From contig NC_083601.1 in assembly GCF_029168945.1 (NCBI RefSeq), forward strand, positions 33,531,660 to 33,595,659: a stretch of DNA of 64,000 nt, given 5' to 3'. A model generated the notes under the pieces. The model was not told the DNA's origin. It did no database searches and saw only the letters and a list, made by a program, of their open reading frames with translations. Numbering within the stretch: the stretch's first letter is position 1; each line of letters starts with the position of its first letter. This DNA is from Cannabis sativa (Eukaryota > Streptophyta > Magnoliopsida > Rosales > Cannabaceae). The position numbers and the translations under genes were made by a program. This document shows, in pieces, positions 1 to 9,929 of this stretch.

Positions 1-625
1 GTGCAAATAGAGACTGGTCTGATACTAGCATTTATCACAGTCTCTATATCAAAGTGATTATTAGAAAATTTGTTCTGGTAATAAGAGGATTCGTTGCTGA
101 GTGCTCGCTACTCAGAAGAGCCTTAGAGGATTAGAGATTCAAATTGTACCCTTGTGGGAATTAATTTTGGGTTGCAGTGAAGCCAGTGTGCAATGATTCT
201 TACAAAATTTATTAAGGTATGTTATTACTTTTTATAAGTGAATTAAAAAACTAGCTATCAATTAAAATTAAATAAATATGTTAATACTTTTTATAAGTGA
301 AAATAAAGTTCATTGATCCACACATTAGTTATGTGGGATACTAAATACTTTAACAAATCAAAAAGTAATTTTACAATGAAGAATTAAATAAGAAATGTTT
401 ACTATGAAGCAGAAAGGCATATAAAATTCTTGTATTACAATTCAACATGATTTTATGCATTGTTTACAATACTTTACAGCTGAATCACAGTAAACCCTTA
501 ACCTTTACTGCTTGTATGTAATATAGCCTTAAGACTTAGTTATTAATCAAGTCTTATCAAACTTAACTTATTTATAATGATGAGGTAAATTGCTTTTGGG
601 ATTAATTTACGTATGTTTAGAATAC
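1..625. other. AT-rich intergenic sequence, nothing recognised
   Basis: No open reading frame of useful length, no splice-framed exon and no terminal repeat could be seen in this stretch. It is plain AT-rich plant intergenic DNA. Confidence 0.6.
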
Positions 626-629
626 ATTA

Positions 630-950
630 AAAAAATCTTACTTTTAGTCACAATAAAACTTGTGATTAAAAGTGAAAATAATTGTAACTAATTATAAATT
701 ATAATACTTATGTTGTGACTAAAAGGTCTGTGACTAAAAATATTAGTCACTAAAATTACAATTTATTGTGACTAGATGTATTTTTAGTCACAATACTTGT
801 TGTGACTAAAACTAAATTAGTGACAACTTGTAACTAAATACTATATTTTAGTCAAAAGTAACATTTTGTTGTGACTAAAAGTCACAATTATTCACATAAA
901 AATTATATTGTGACTAAAAAGTTGTCACTAAAAGTAACAATTTTTTATAA
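630..950. repeat. Cluster of GTGACTAAAA / TTTTAGTCAC subterminal-type repeats (CACTA-like)
   Basis: The core TTTTAGTCAC and its complement GTGACTAAAA recur about ten times in 320 bases, in both orientations and with variable AT-rich spacers. Dense short repeats in both orientations are what transposase-binding subterminal regions of CACTA (En/Spm) elements look like. No CACTACAAGAAA terminus or 3-bp target duplication was found at either edge, so this is at best an internal or truncated part of such an element. The class assignment is inference; the repeat cluster itself is directly visible. Confidence 0.5.
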
Positions 951-1372
951 TGATAGCGTGATAATTCTTTAATATTTTGATCTGCATTAGCTAAACAAGA
1001 CTATTTGTAGTACTTATTGAATTTAGAGATTGGTTGGAAGAAATAAAATTTCCATTATAGTTTGTAGCTTTTGATTTCGGTACAATAAAGTATACTACAG
1101 TGTTCCTCGCTATAGCATATGTACTTTGTAAATAAAAATATAAGAAAAAAAATTCAATTATTTTTTGATTTTATTTGAGTTTCAGTACTAGCATTGTTAC
1201 TATTTGATTATTTTCTTTTTTTGTTGTTTATTATGATTAATTATTTTATTTTTTATTAATTGTTATTGATTGATCTGTTGTTACTTACTTTATAATTTAG
1301 CCAAGTTTATTGAATCTTGATTAGGTTATTCACATGTATTTGTTTTATTATTAAAACTTAAGTGGCGTTTGG

Positions 1373-1450
1373 TTAGAGGTAATGAAATGGAATAAAATGA
1401 AAAGGAAATAATTTTTATTCCATTCCTTTGTTCAGTTGCATTTTAAAGTA
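1373..1450 (+). repeat. MITE-end-like fragment (GGCGTTTGGTTAG...)
   Basis: The motif GGCGTTTGGTTAG followed by AATGAAATGGAATAAAATG resembles ends of the GTTTGG-type small inverted-repeat elements found elsewhere in the window (49531, 57416). No matching opposite end was found, so this is probably a solo end. Confidence 0.3.
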
Positions 1451-1639
1451 TTGGAATGATATTCAAACTTCGACATAAAATTTTCAAACTTCGCCCATAC
1501 TAATGAATAAAATATCAGTTTCCAGAAATTCCAACTTCATGCATTCAAACTTTTGTTTCTTTTTGATAAATCACACTAAACTTAATCTAGTTACGTGTTA
1601 TATTTATATATGTATAAAAAAAAAATTACATAGAACAAA

Positions 1640-2352
1640 AATTTGAAAAAAAATTATAAAAATACATCAACACTGAAAAATTTTCATTTTTACACTTTGA
1701 ATCTTTCCATTTACAAAAATACATAAAGATAATAAACTGTTTTTTTTATTATTTTATGGTTTATTTATAGTAGTTATGGTTGTTTTGAGGTTCTGGTTGT
1801 TTTATAGTTTATTTATAATTGATTTATAATTGTCGTGAAATTTATTTATCGTTATTTTTTAGTTATTTTCTTATTTATTATTGAAAAAAATCGTATTTTT
1901 ATAATTTAAAAATTTAAAAGCATATTTTTATAAATAAAAAATAAATTATAAAAAAAAACATAGAAAAAATAAAAATTAGTATTTTTTTTAAAAATTCCCC
2001 TTAAAAAAAACAAACTTATTCTAGCTATTTTTCCTAATCTTTAGGTTTTCTATTTATTTGAATTTTTTTTACAAAAATACATCATGATTTTTTTTATTTG
2101 TACACTTATATATTTTTATTTCCAAAATACACTCTCAGTCAAAATAATAAACTGTTTTTTTATATATATATTTGTCTTGAAGTTCTGATTATTTTATAGT
2201 TGTCGTAAATTTGATTACTCGTTAATTTTTAACTTTAAAAGTGTATTTTTAAAAATAAAAATTTTAAGTCATAAAATTGTAAATAAAAAAAAATTAAAAA
2301 AACAAACTTGAACTAGTTATTTTTCCTAATCTTTAAGTTTTCTTTTTATTTG
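1640..2352. repeat. Imperfect direct duplication, two copies of about 290-400 bp
   Basis: Two adjacent stretches share the same order of landmarks: an AAAAATACATC start, AATAATAAACTGTTTTTTT, a TTCTG.TT.TTTTATAGTT segment, an AT-rich middle, and the ending ACTAGTTATTTTTCCTAATC with TTTAAGTTTTCT. The first copy ends near 2062 and the second near 2352. The copies differ by many substitutions and indels, so the duplication is old. No coding potential. Confidence 0.6.
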
Positions 2353-2619
2353 CTCTTTTATAATATTTCCACAATCATAAGTAAGATACTGCAATGAAAG
2401 GAAAGTAGCTAAAGATTAGAAAATCAGTTCTGGTTTTATGAAGTTTAGTTTCTCATTATAAAAAAAATTAAAGTAACTTAACAAATTATCCCTAAAAAAA
2501 ATTACAGCTAAAACTACTCATCACATGTAGAAACTGATGCACTAATAATTTTTACAGCTTTAAATAATTCTACATCGACAATATTTAGTTTTAATAACTT
2601 TTCTTTTTTTGAACATGAA

Positions 2620-3430
2620 ATTATTAACTTCATTAAAATTTAGCATTCATCATACAAGAGTGTTTGAAGATCATCATGGACAATATTCTAATGAATGCTA
2701 CGATCAGAGAAAAACTGAGACCACCTAGCCACAAAGTGAGCGACTCGGTTAGCTGATCGTCTAATGAAACGAAGACTAACATTTTGTAGAGATGATAATA
2801 AAAATTTACAATCATTAATAACCAACCCAAAAACAGAAGTCATTTGTTGTTTACTAAAGATTGCTTGAACTGTAACCATACTATCAGTCTCCACCTCGAC
2901 TTTATTCCAGCCTTTGCCTTTTAACCAACTAATAGCCTCCTTAACCCCAAGTGTTTTGATCACCTCAGCCGCATATGAACCGACTTGGTATTTGGATGTG
3001 AGATCAACAAGATGCCTAGATGAATCACGAGCAACCACACAAAACTGTAAGCATTTTCTTTCTCAAAAGAGGCTCTATCAACATTGATCTTGACCGTGTT
3101 TAATTCAGGTTTAGTCCATTGCTCAATTTATTATCATTTTGTTGGAGAGACAATGATAATAAACTGTTCTTATCTTGAGCTTTGCGCCAATGGTCAAGTG
3201 TAATCCTTACTGAAACAAAAACCTGTGTTGGAGAAGAGGCTTTGCTGTTCAAAACCAGTGCATTCCGCGCCTTCTATATTTCCCAACAAACCATGACAAC
3301 ACGACAAGAAACATCATCATCATAATTGTTGAACAAATGGTCAACACAATGATCGAAAGTTGCTGATTTGATCAAACGGAATAAAAAACTTAGCTTTGTC
3401 CCAATAACTGGTAGCAAGAGTATTGTAGTT
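2620..3430 (-). pseudogene. L1-type LINE 3' fragment: RNase H-like domain, decayed
   Basis: On the minus strand, 3038-2688 gives a 116-residue stretch with the signature of the RNase H-like domain that ends plant L1-type LINEs (RVT_3 family): VRDSSRHLV near the start, AAEVIKTLGVKEAISWLKGK in the middle, VEVETDSM for the D-containing strand, and SLRFIRRSANRVAHFVARW at the end. Upstream (3300-3040) one reads KARNALVLNSK and then VKINVDRASFEK across a frameshift, which is the usual linker between the zinc-finger region and RNase H. An in-frame stop replaces the expected W before KARN. The 5' parts (endonuclease, reverse transcriptase) are absent, as expected for a 5'-truncated LINE copy. Not functional. 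Confidence 0.8.
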
Positions 3431-3862
3431 CAAAAAAATGTGATAGATAGTTTTAATAACTTAATAGACGATATTTTTAGTCATTTATCATAGTATCAAT
3501 AAATACGTAACACAATTAAAAAATATTATACTAAAAAATCTCAAGAATTGAAGATATAAAGAATTAAGTAGTAAAACAGAAAAAAAAACACTAGATTAAT
3601 TTAACGAGTTTGAACCTTATGCAATGCTCTACATCTCGGTTAGAACAACAACAATCATATCTTTTATTATTATCAGCGTTTAAAAAGTTACAAGAATCTT
3701 TACAAACTTATCAGAGATTATAAGAGGAAATTTCTCTCTTTAGTTTAGATTCTACCTTACACTATCTCGATTTTTACTCAAACAAATCTTGTCTCTCACG
3801 CATTCAGGTTACAAAGATTTACAACTATATATAGATTTAAATTGTTGCAAAAAATAACTAAT
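3431..3862. other. AT-rich flank of the 3863-9316 element
   Basis: No gene seen. The last five bases, CTAAT at 3858-3862, are the left copy of the target duplication of the LTR element that follows; sequence from 9322 onward is the continuation of this locus. Confidence 0.6.
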
Positions 3863-4115
3863 TGTTATGAAATAATATAAAATAATATAAAGTAGATGAG
3901 AAGAAAGAAGAAGAAGATGAAGAGAGAAAGAGAAAGTGAATGAGAATTTCTGAGTTCTTTATTCCAATGGGGTGAATCCCTATTTATACAAATACAAGAG
4001 TGAGATATTAAGAAACTAAGAAAAAAGGAAACTAAGGAAAAGAGGAATGTTGATTACAATTCATGGTAATAAATAAAAGATTTGGACATCTACATAATTA
4101 TTAATATTTATAACA
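3863..4115 (-). repeat. 3' LTR of the hairpin-rich Copia-type element
   Basis: 253 bp, preceded in element sense by the polypurine tract at 4116-4126 (minus strand AAGGGGGAG immediately before TGTTAT). It differs from the 5' LTR only near its left edge (TGTTATGAAA against TGTTATTAAA). Confidence 0.92.
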
Positions 4116-4126
4116 CTCCCCCTTGG
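4116..4126 (-). promoter_or_regulatory. Polypurine tract (plus-strand priming site)
   Basis: Minus strand reads CCAAGGGGGAG directly against the TGTTAT of the LTR. It is the purine run that normally primes second-strand synthesis in Copia elements and it fixes the orientation of the element. Two further pyrimidine-rich stretches of the same kind on the plus strand (near 4203 and 4770, CTCCCCCT) lie in the duplicated tail. Confidence 0.8.
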
Positions 4127-4136
4127 ATGTCCATAA

Positions 4137-4785
4137 TATAACTGCCTTATTAAAAATCTTGCTGAAAACTTGATCAAAGGAAAAAGAGTATAGTGTAAAC
4201 TAACTCCCCCTCATTTAGGCATTTGTGGAGATCTTCTAATCGACGAATTTCAATCTTATCTACCGTCTTCTCAAATGTTGATGTTGGTAATAACTTTGTG
4301 AATAAGTTTACAAGATTGACACTTGATTAAATATGTTGAACACCAATATGCATTTTCTTGAAGCGTATAAAGAAGAATTTCGTGAAATGTGTTCTAACTC
4401 TATCTCCTTCAATGTACCTCCTTTTAGTTGAACGATGCAAGCAGTATTATCCATAGAGAATTGCTTGGGTTGATACTTCTTTATTGAGTGCAATCCATAT
4501 GTTTCCCAAATATGCTATGTCAATGATCTCACTCACACACATTCTCTACTTGCTTCATAAAATGCAAGTATGTTAACATGATTTATAGTTGCCTCGTTAA
4601 AAACCTTGCCAGAAAAACCCAGTGAGACAAAATCTGAGCTAGGGAAAAAGAGTACAATATATATTTCATATTCATAACTATTTGTAAGTTGCCTCATTAA
4701 AAACCTTGCCAGGAAAACCCAGTGGGACAAAACCTGAACTAAGGGAAAAAGAGTGCAACATAAATATGTCTCCCCCTCATGCACA
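4137..4785 (-). repeat. Three related copies of the Copia 3' tail segment
   Basis: The plus-strand motif TTGCCTCATTAAAAACCTTG with CCAGGAAAACCCAGTGGGAC and an AAGGGAAAAAGAGTGCAA ending occurs at about 4688-4760 and 4590-4660. A more diverged version lies at 4140-4195 (TGCCTTATTAAAAATCTTGC...GGAAAAAGAGTATA). The 4140 and 4688 copies are followed by a CTCCCCCTCAT pyrimidine run. The open frame 4784-4533 on the minus strand is only the duplicated noncoding tail read through and is not listed as a gene. Confidence 0.65.
4230..4493 (-). pseudogene. Copia pol C-terminus remnant (end of RNase H)
   Basis: The minus-strand frame 4493-4308 contains FSMDNTACIVQLKGGTLKEI followed by ELEHISRNSSLY, matching the ...DNxACIxQxKGGxxKGDRTKHI... 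segment near the end of plant Ty1-copia RNase H. Past an in-frame stop the same strand continues with VNLVNLFTKLLPTSTFEK and a KCLNEGEL-like tail, the usual Copia C-terminus. The catalytic part upstream and all other pol domains are missing. It shows that the element descends from an autonomous Copia lineage; the piece itself is dead. Confidence 0.75.
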
Positions 4786-4939
4786 TATGATCCATAATTC
4801 TTTTGGTGATAATAGATCTCATGAGATTATTGTTATCACTTTCAAAATATCATCATATACAATCTTTGATCATATATTTTCTACAACTCTTCCAGAGTAT
4901 GTATGGACTTCTAAATTATAGATGAGGGGTTCGTGGAAC

Positions 4940-7900
4940 ATTAGTCTTTATCCAACTAATTTTATCATTCATGTGTGTACACAACTTTGTTCATACGAAA
5001 ATTTAAAATTTCAAGTAGATATGAACATAACACATTAATGGTACTACAAATTTTCATTTGTGACAATGATGGTACTCCAAGACCATATATTTATTCCATC
5101 TTGTTTTATGATCTTAATTTTCATATCAAATGATCATATATCTATAATTCTTAATACATATGAAGTACTTCAGGACTTCAATACTAATGAACAAACTTTA
5201 TACATTTAATATTTCTCGATATACAAAAGAAATAAAAGTTTGTTCTTCAATTAATCAAAAACTCTTCAAGAGTCTATCACAACGTATAATTTACGTATTT
5301 ATACTGCATAGACAACCATACGTATTTTTCAAACAATAATTTACTTACATGTCTTTATTTCATACAAAGATCTTTGTCATATAGTGCGCGCGACTTAGAA
5401 TTTATATCACTTAAGACATGTATTAAATTCTTCTAGAATTTTTAGATAAGGCTTATTTCAAATTCTCACTATATTAGGAGCTCCAAATAAATAACCTTTT
5501 GTTGCAACATTTATGTGACGCTTATAAATCCTCATAAAATATATTCCAAGCTATAATCAAATAATGATTATATTTTCTCAATATTTAAGCCTTACTTCAA
5601 TCAATCTCATGTCTATGCAAACTTTGTACAACAATTCATTATGTACAAATACATATATGCAAATTTCTCATTAGAAATATTTATTTGCACACCCTACAGG
5701 TCTTACTTCACTTTATGTGAGTAAATTTGCCTGGATTGCGTCATAATATTTTGGCCAAAAATCAAAATGTATGTCGATAATTCTCGACAAATCTAATACA
5801 ATGATCCTTGCTATCTCATGTTAGTTTATTGCATATGCACACATTCAATATTTATTGTCGACAAAAATTTCAATAAATGATAATTTCCTCCCATATTGAC
5901 ATAACTTATAGAGATCTCTTTAAATTACATATTTTTCAAATATGTTTATCATTTATAGGTACCTATAACGAATCACTTTAGGGATTCAATTATGATTAAA
6001 TGTGTTATGTCTAACTTCTCTTGGGAGTCTTTTCGAGTACCGTTTTCATCACGGTTATCATTTTAATACTTTATAACATTAAGGTATCTCCATGAGTACC
6101 TTTAGATTTAACAACTTCAGGGCAAATCAAATGAACATTTATTAATAATTTCTACATTGTTCATTTACGCTTCAGGCGTTTTCAACTCATTCTATCTCAA
6201 CTTTGAATAATATTGATTTGCAGTTGGTATATATCATTTTGAACTTTATCGTTCTTATAACTTTGTGCAAGGATCATTTTTCAAAAATTATCATCGATCC
6301 CAACTGCTTCTCTCCCCCTGATCGAGAGAATTTTAAGAAATTGTGATATCTAATAATATTAATACACCTGTAGGGATTTCAATATATCACAATGAATCAA
6401 TATTTGTTTAAACTCATATATACTATATGACATTGAACTTTAGGTTCAATAAACTTTAGTTTCAAGTTCAATCCTTATGAACTTAATTCATTTCTAAGAA
6501 TGAGTCATACGTGTATAATTAGAAATACATAAATTTACACATTTTGTAAATGCATGATCATATAATCTTATCACATCGATAAGAAACTATGCAATAAAAA
6601 TCTAACAATAGCTCAAGATTGTTAAGGAAACATAATTTAAATATTTTCTATGTGCAAATATATGCACATTCTTCTTTTGAGCCTTATAAATTAACAATGA
6701 GAAGAATTTTCTAGTTCTTCAACAAAATTTAGTCAAATTCTTTGACAATTTATTGCATATGATTGATCATGTCAAAAAATTCAATTCATGAACTTCAGGT
6801 TCACTATAATTTGTATTTCAATGAAACTTTCAAAAGGTAATGTAAATTCATTACAACATAATCATTACAAGTTTCATTTTATATACACGAATAATATAAT
6901 TATATTATTCTCCAAAACATATACACTCTTCAGGAGTCACTATTATGTTTATCAAACTTTATATTTCTTCAGGAATCACTATCATCAATTCAATGATGTG
7001 TATTATATAAAATGTACATAACAACTTCATCATGTTGTTATAATGGTCAAATAGATATAACCATAATATATCATTCATTTTTCCTGGTATCTTTTTAACA
7101 AGTCGTCTAATTTATTTAGACTATTCATCAGTCTAATTATCATGACTTGATATATTATATATTTAAATGTACAACCAGTACATATAATAAGTTATTTCTT
7201 ATTATACTTTCATAACTAGATAAAAGTTATACATCTAGGTACATACAAATATATTTTACTACTCTAAGTAGCAATTGTATGTAAGACTTCTTTAGGAAGC
7301 TTTTCAAATAATTATTTTGTGATTCTTTATCACTTTGATTATATTAGATCACTAACAAATATTAGTAAATTATATATCCACTTTTGGGAATATACAAACT
7401 AAATTATATAGTAACTATATATATACACATATTCTGCACCAACAATAGTTTGAAACTATTGATTTCAAGAAATAATAAAATATGTATATATTAATTTACT
7501 TCTGGCATTGCCAATATATGTGAAATCTATATTCTTTGAAATAGAATTTCATGTCTATTCATTCTCTTTAGGTAATGATATTTAAATATTCTAAATGTAC
7601 AATAAGTTTGTACAATTCACATTCTATTAAATAATCAAGTATACTTTTATCTTGATTATAAGTATGTCCGTACTACAGGTACGCGACCACTATTATTAAA
7701 TTCCACACATGATATATAAATTTCATGCACTTTGATTATGTGTGGTATCTCATCTTTTAGTTGTTTCCACTTTTTCTGGAAATATTTGAGTAGTAAATAA
7801 TGTCATTGATTATTTAAAATCATTACATTCACTTCGGGGAATGACGTTGAACAAGTAGAACATTATTATAAATTTCTTAAAAATTTATTACTTGTTCATC

Positions 7901-8472
7901 CATAAAAAATATAAGAAATTATTCAACAATTTCTTTTACGATATTTCAAAGAATATATGAATGCAATTTTTGCATAGTCTCCAAGATGTATGCAAAATTT
8001 AATCTTTAACATATGTCAGATTCAATAATTTCCAACATTGCAAGTAATAACAATGTATAATAACATGACTAATACGAGGAATCTTTAAAAGTGATTGACT
8101 TCAATTCGTATCATTCTCTGCAGGGAATGATGAACAATAAATACTGCCTCATGTATTTAAATAACATTAGTCATGCTCATTGTTATTCTTATACTTTGAT
8201 GTTTCAATGCAATTTTCTTAATATTCTTTTTAGGTATTCAAAACCCACTATAAATTGCATTAATAATAATTATTTTTAATGATTCTTTAGTTGTCTTCAC
8301 ATAAAAACAATCATTTTTTTTTTTGACAAATATAAAACATTTACTTCAGGAAATGTTTGTCAAAATCTATATCGATATTAGATTACTTTTCATTGTCCTC
8401 AAAGAATGCAAGAACATATATATAAATATGTATTCATCTCTTTCATTATATATCCATCAACTATATAATGAA
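4940..8472 (-). repeat. Array of short hairpins with a recurrent C(TTCAG)G loop on the plus strand, C(CUGAA)G in element RNA
   Basis: Many perfect short inverted repeats, with stems different in sequence but paired. Plus-strand stems around a CTTCAGG-type core: TGAAGT/ACTTCA (5161-5180), GAATC/GATTC (5970-5987), ACGC/GCGT (6167-6179), ATTGAAC/GTTCAAT (6432-6450), TGAAC/GTTCA (6789-6803), ACTC/GAGT (6925-6937), CTTC/GAAG (7287-7299), CGTAC/GTACG (7669-7683), CATTC/GAATG (7826-7843), ATCATTC/GAATGAT (8110-8131), AAACATTT/AAATGTTT (8335-8358). Other stems with different loops include TATAATC (5552), ACATATTT (5927), TCTTATC (6566), ATGTGCA (6650), ATAACAAC (7018), TATAATAAG (7183), CAATAGTT (7443), ATAATCAAG (7631), AAGAAATT (7913) and TTCATTATATA (8442). 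There are also perfect palindromes at 5364-5377, 5953-5968 and 6889-6910. No coding capacity on either strand. Confidence 0.8.
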
Positions 8473-8473
8473 T

Positions 8474-8745
8474 ATTACGTTTGCATAATCTTCAGGATAT
8501 ATGCAAGATTTTATTGAGGACGCATAATCATCAGGATATATGCAATATTTTTTATCGAGGATGCATAATCTTCAGGATATATACAATTTTTTATCGATGA
8601 TGCATAATCTTTAGGATATATGCAATATTTTATCGATGATGCATAATCTTCAGGATATATGCAATATTTTATCGATGATGCATAATCTTTAGGATATATG
8701 CAATAATTTATCGATAATACATAATCTTTTGGATATATGTATAAT
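8474..8745 (-). repeat. Tandem repeat, about seven copies of a 38-40-bp unit containing the CTTCAGG hairpin
   Basis: The unit reads GCATAATCTTCAGGATATAT then GCAATATTTTATCGATGAT. Copies begin near 8474, 8523, 8561, 8600, 8639, 8678 and 8717, with small changes (CATCAGG, CTTTAGG and CTTTTGG variants of the core). Within each unit GCATA-ATC pairs with GAT-A-TATGC around TTCAG, so the hairpin type scattered over the preceding 3 kb has been amplified here as a satellite-like run. It lies at the 5' end of the element in its own sense, about 320 bp inside the 5' LTR. Confidence 0.85.
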
Positions 8746-9063
8746 TTATGTAGATTTTCTCTATCATATCATAGGCACACATATATTGTAAATATTATGA
8801 ATGATAAGAACATTATATATATATGAAATCAATAATAAATATATAAAAACATATACATACATATATAATATATAGATATATAGATAAAAATAAAATAAAA
8901 TAAAAAATCATTGAAATTGTTTCAGTAAGATGAGTATATATATAAATATATATTTAGTGTATCGTGACTTTGAAACAATTCAAGAATTTTAACAAAATAC
9001 TTACATTGGATCTTAGGCAGAAACTCATGCTTGAAACTTGGGCAGAGACTCGTGCTGATAACG

Positions 9064-9316
9064 TGTTATTAAATAATATAAAATAATATAAAGTAGATGA
9101 GAAGAAAGAAGAAGAAGATGAAGAGAGAAAGAGAAAGTGAATGAGAATTTCTGAGTTCTTTATTCCAATGGGGTGAATCCCTATTTATACAAATACAAGA
9201 GTGAGATATTAAGAAACTAAGAAAAAAGGAAACTAAGGAAAAGAGGAATGTTGATTACAATTCATGGTAATAAATAAAAGATTTGGACATCTACATAATT
9301 ATTAATATTTATAACA
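9064..9316 (-). repeat. 5' LTR of the hairpin-rich Copia-type element
   Basis: 253 bp, TGTTAT...ATAACA, collinear with 3863-4115. Read on the minus strand it is followed (9063 downward) by CGTTATCAGCACGAG, in the place of the primer-binding site. That is not the canonical TGGTATCAGAGC complement of initiator tRNA-Met, so the primer is uncertain. The target duplication CTAAT follows at 9317. Confidence 0.92.
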
Positions 9317-9321
9317 CTAAT

Positions 9322-9929
9322 ATTGAATCATCGTGGCATATTTATACTGCTTTAATGATTCAACTCATCACCAACAACAATAATCCACGTCATCTTGAAA
9401 TGCGCACTTTTAGTACGAACAATTTAGAAGCATTGCAAACACGCAAGCCTCCTGAATATGTACATGGCTTCCTTCCCCAGATGGACTTTCAAGACTGACA
9501 ATAGGTACCTTTGGATTAGTAACAAGTTCTCAGGGAGAGACATTCCATACACGGTACAAGCTAATTATCTAGAAGAACCTTCCGGACTCAACAAGACCTT
9601 CCGCATAGGACTTTTAGATCCACACAAAGCTTTCGGTATCTGTTCTCTAGATTCACAGCTTCCAATCCCGAAAGACAAAACTTGTAACCATAACCAACAA
9701 TAAATGTTCTCCCACGAATTTAATCTATTGTTGTAAATGAATACCTCTAATTTATAATATTCAAATATTTCTAAAAAAAATGCATAAAAACCTAAAATTA
9801 TAATATTTTTTTTCTAACAAAAAGAAAAATTAAAATTGTAAGTTAGATATATATTTATAATTCAAATCATAAAGGAACAAGATTACATGCACTTACTAAT
9901 TTGGAATCTTGGTTTTGAAAGGTCATTGG
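9322..9929. other. Non-repetitive flank with no recognised gene
   Basis: Two overlapping plus-strand frames (9346-9498 and 9458-9703) are open for 50-80 residues and have somewhat more balanced base composition than their surroundings, but no domain is recognisable and neither begins at a convincing start. The stretch may be a relic of a gene or older element into which the 3863-9316 retrotransposon jumped. I see no defined feature. Confidence 0.4.

Larger units (their letters stand above)
3863..9316 (-). mobile_element. Non-autonomous Copia-type LTR retrotransposon (LARD-like), minus-strand sense, interior rich in hairpins
   Basis: Two 253-bp direct repeats (3863-4115 and 9064-9316) start TGTTAT and end ATAACA and differ at one position that I can see (base 7). 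They are flanked by a perfect 5-bp duplication, CTAAT (3858-3862 and 9317-9321). A polypurine tract, AAGGGGGAG on the minus strand, abuts the 3863-4115 LTR, so that LTR is the 3' one and the element reads on the minus strand. The only coding relic is the end of a Copia RNase H domain (4230-4493). The other roughly 4.3 kb has no gag, protease, integrase or reverse transcriptase. One mismatch in 253 bp and an intact duplication imply recent insertion, so mobilisation must have been in trans. The interior carries the hairpin array listed separately. Confidence 0.9.

Noticed and set aside
4533..4784. 83-residue minus-strand frame resembling a conserved plant peptide
   Set aside because: It is the duplicated noncoding tail of the Copia element read through; both halves of the peptide are the same segment repeated.
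8474..8745. CRISPR-like array
   Set aside because: The units are directly adjacent tandem copies with no variable spacers, in a plant retroelement.
3863..9316. Interpretation of the hairpin-rich element as a retrozyme (hammerhead-bearing element)
   Set aside because: No hammerhead core (CTGATGA with GAAA at the right distance) was found in the LTRs, and the target duplication is 5 bp.
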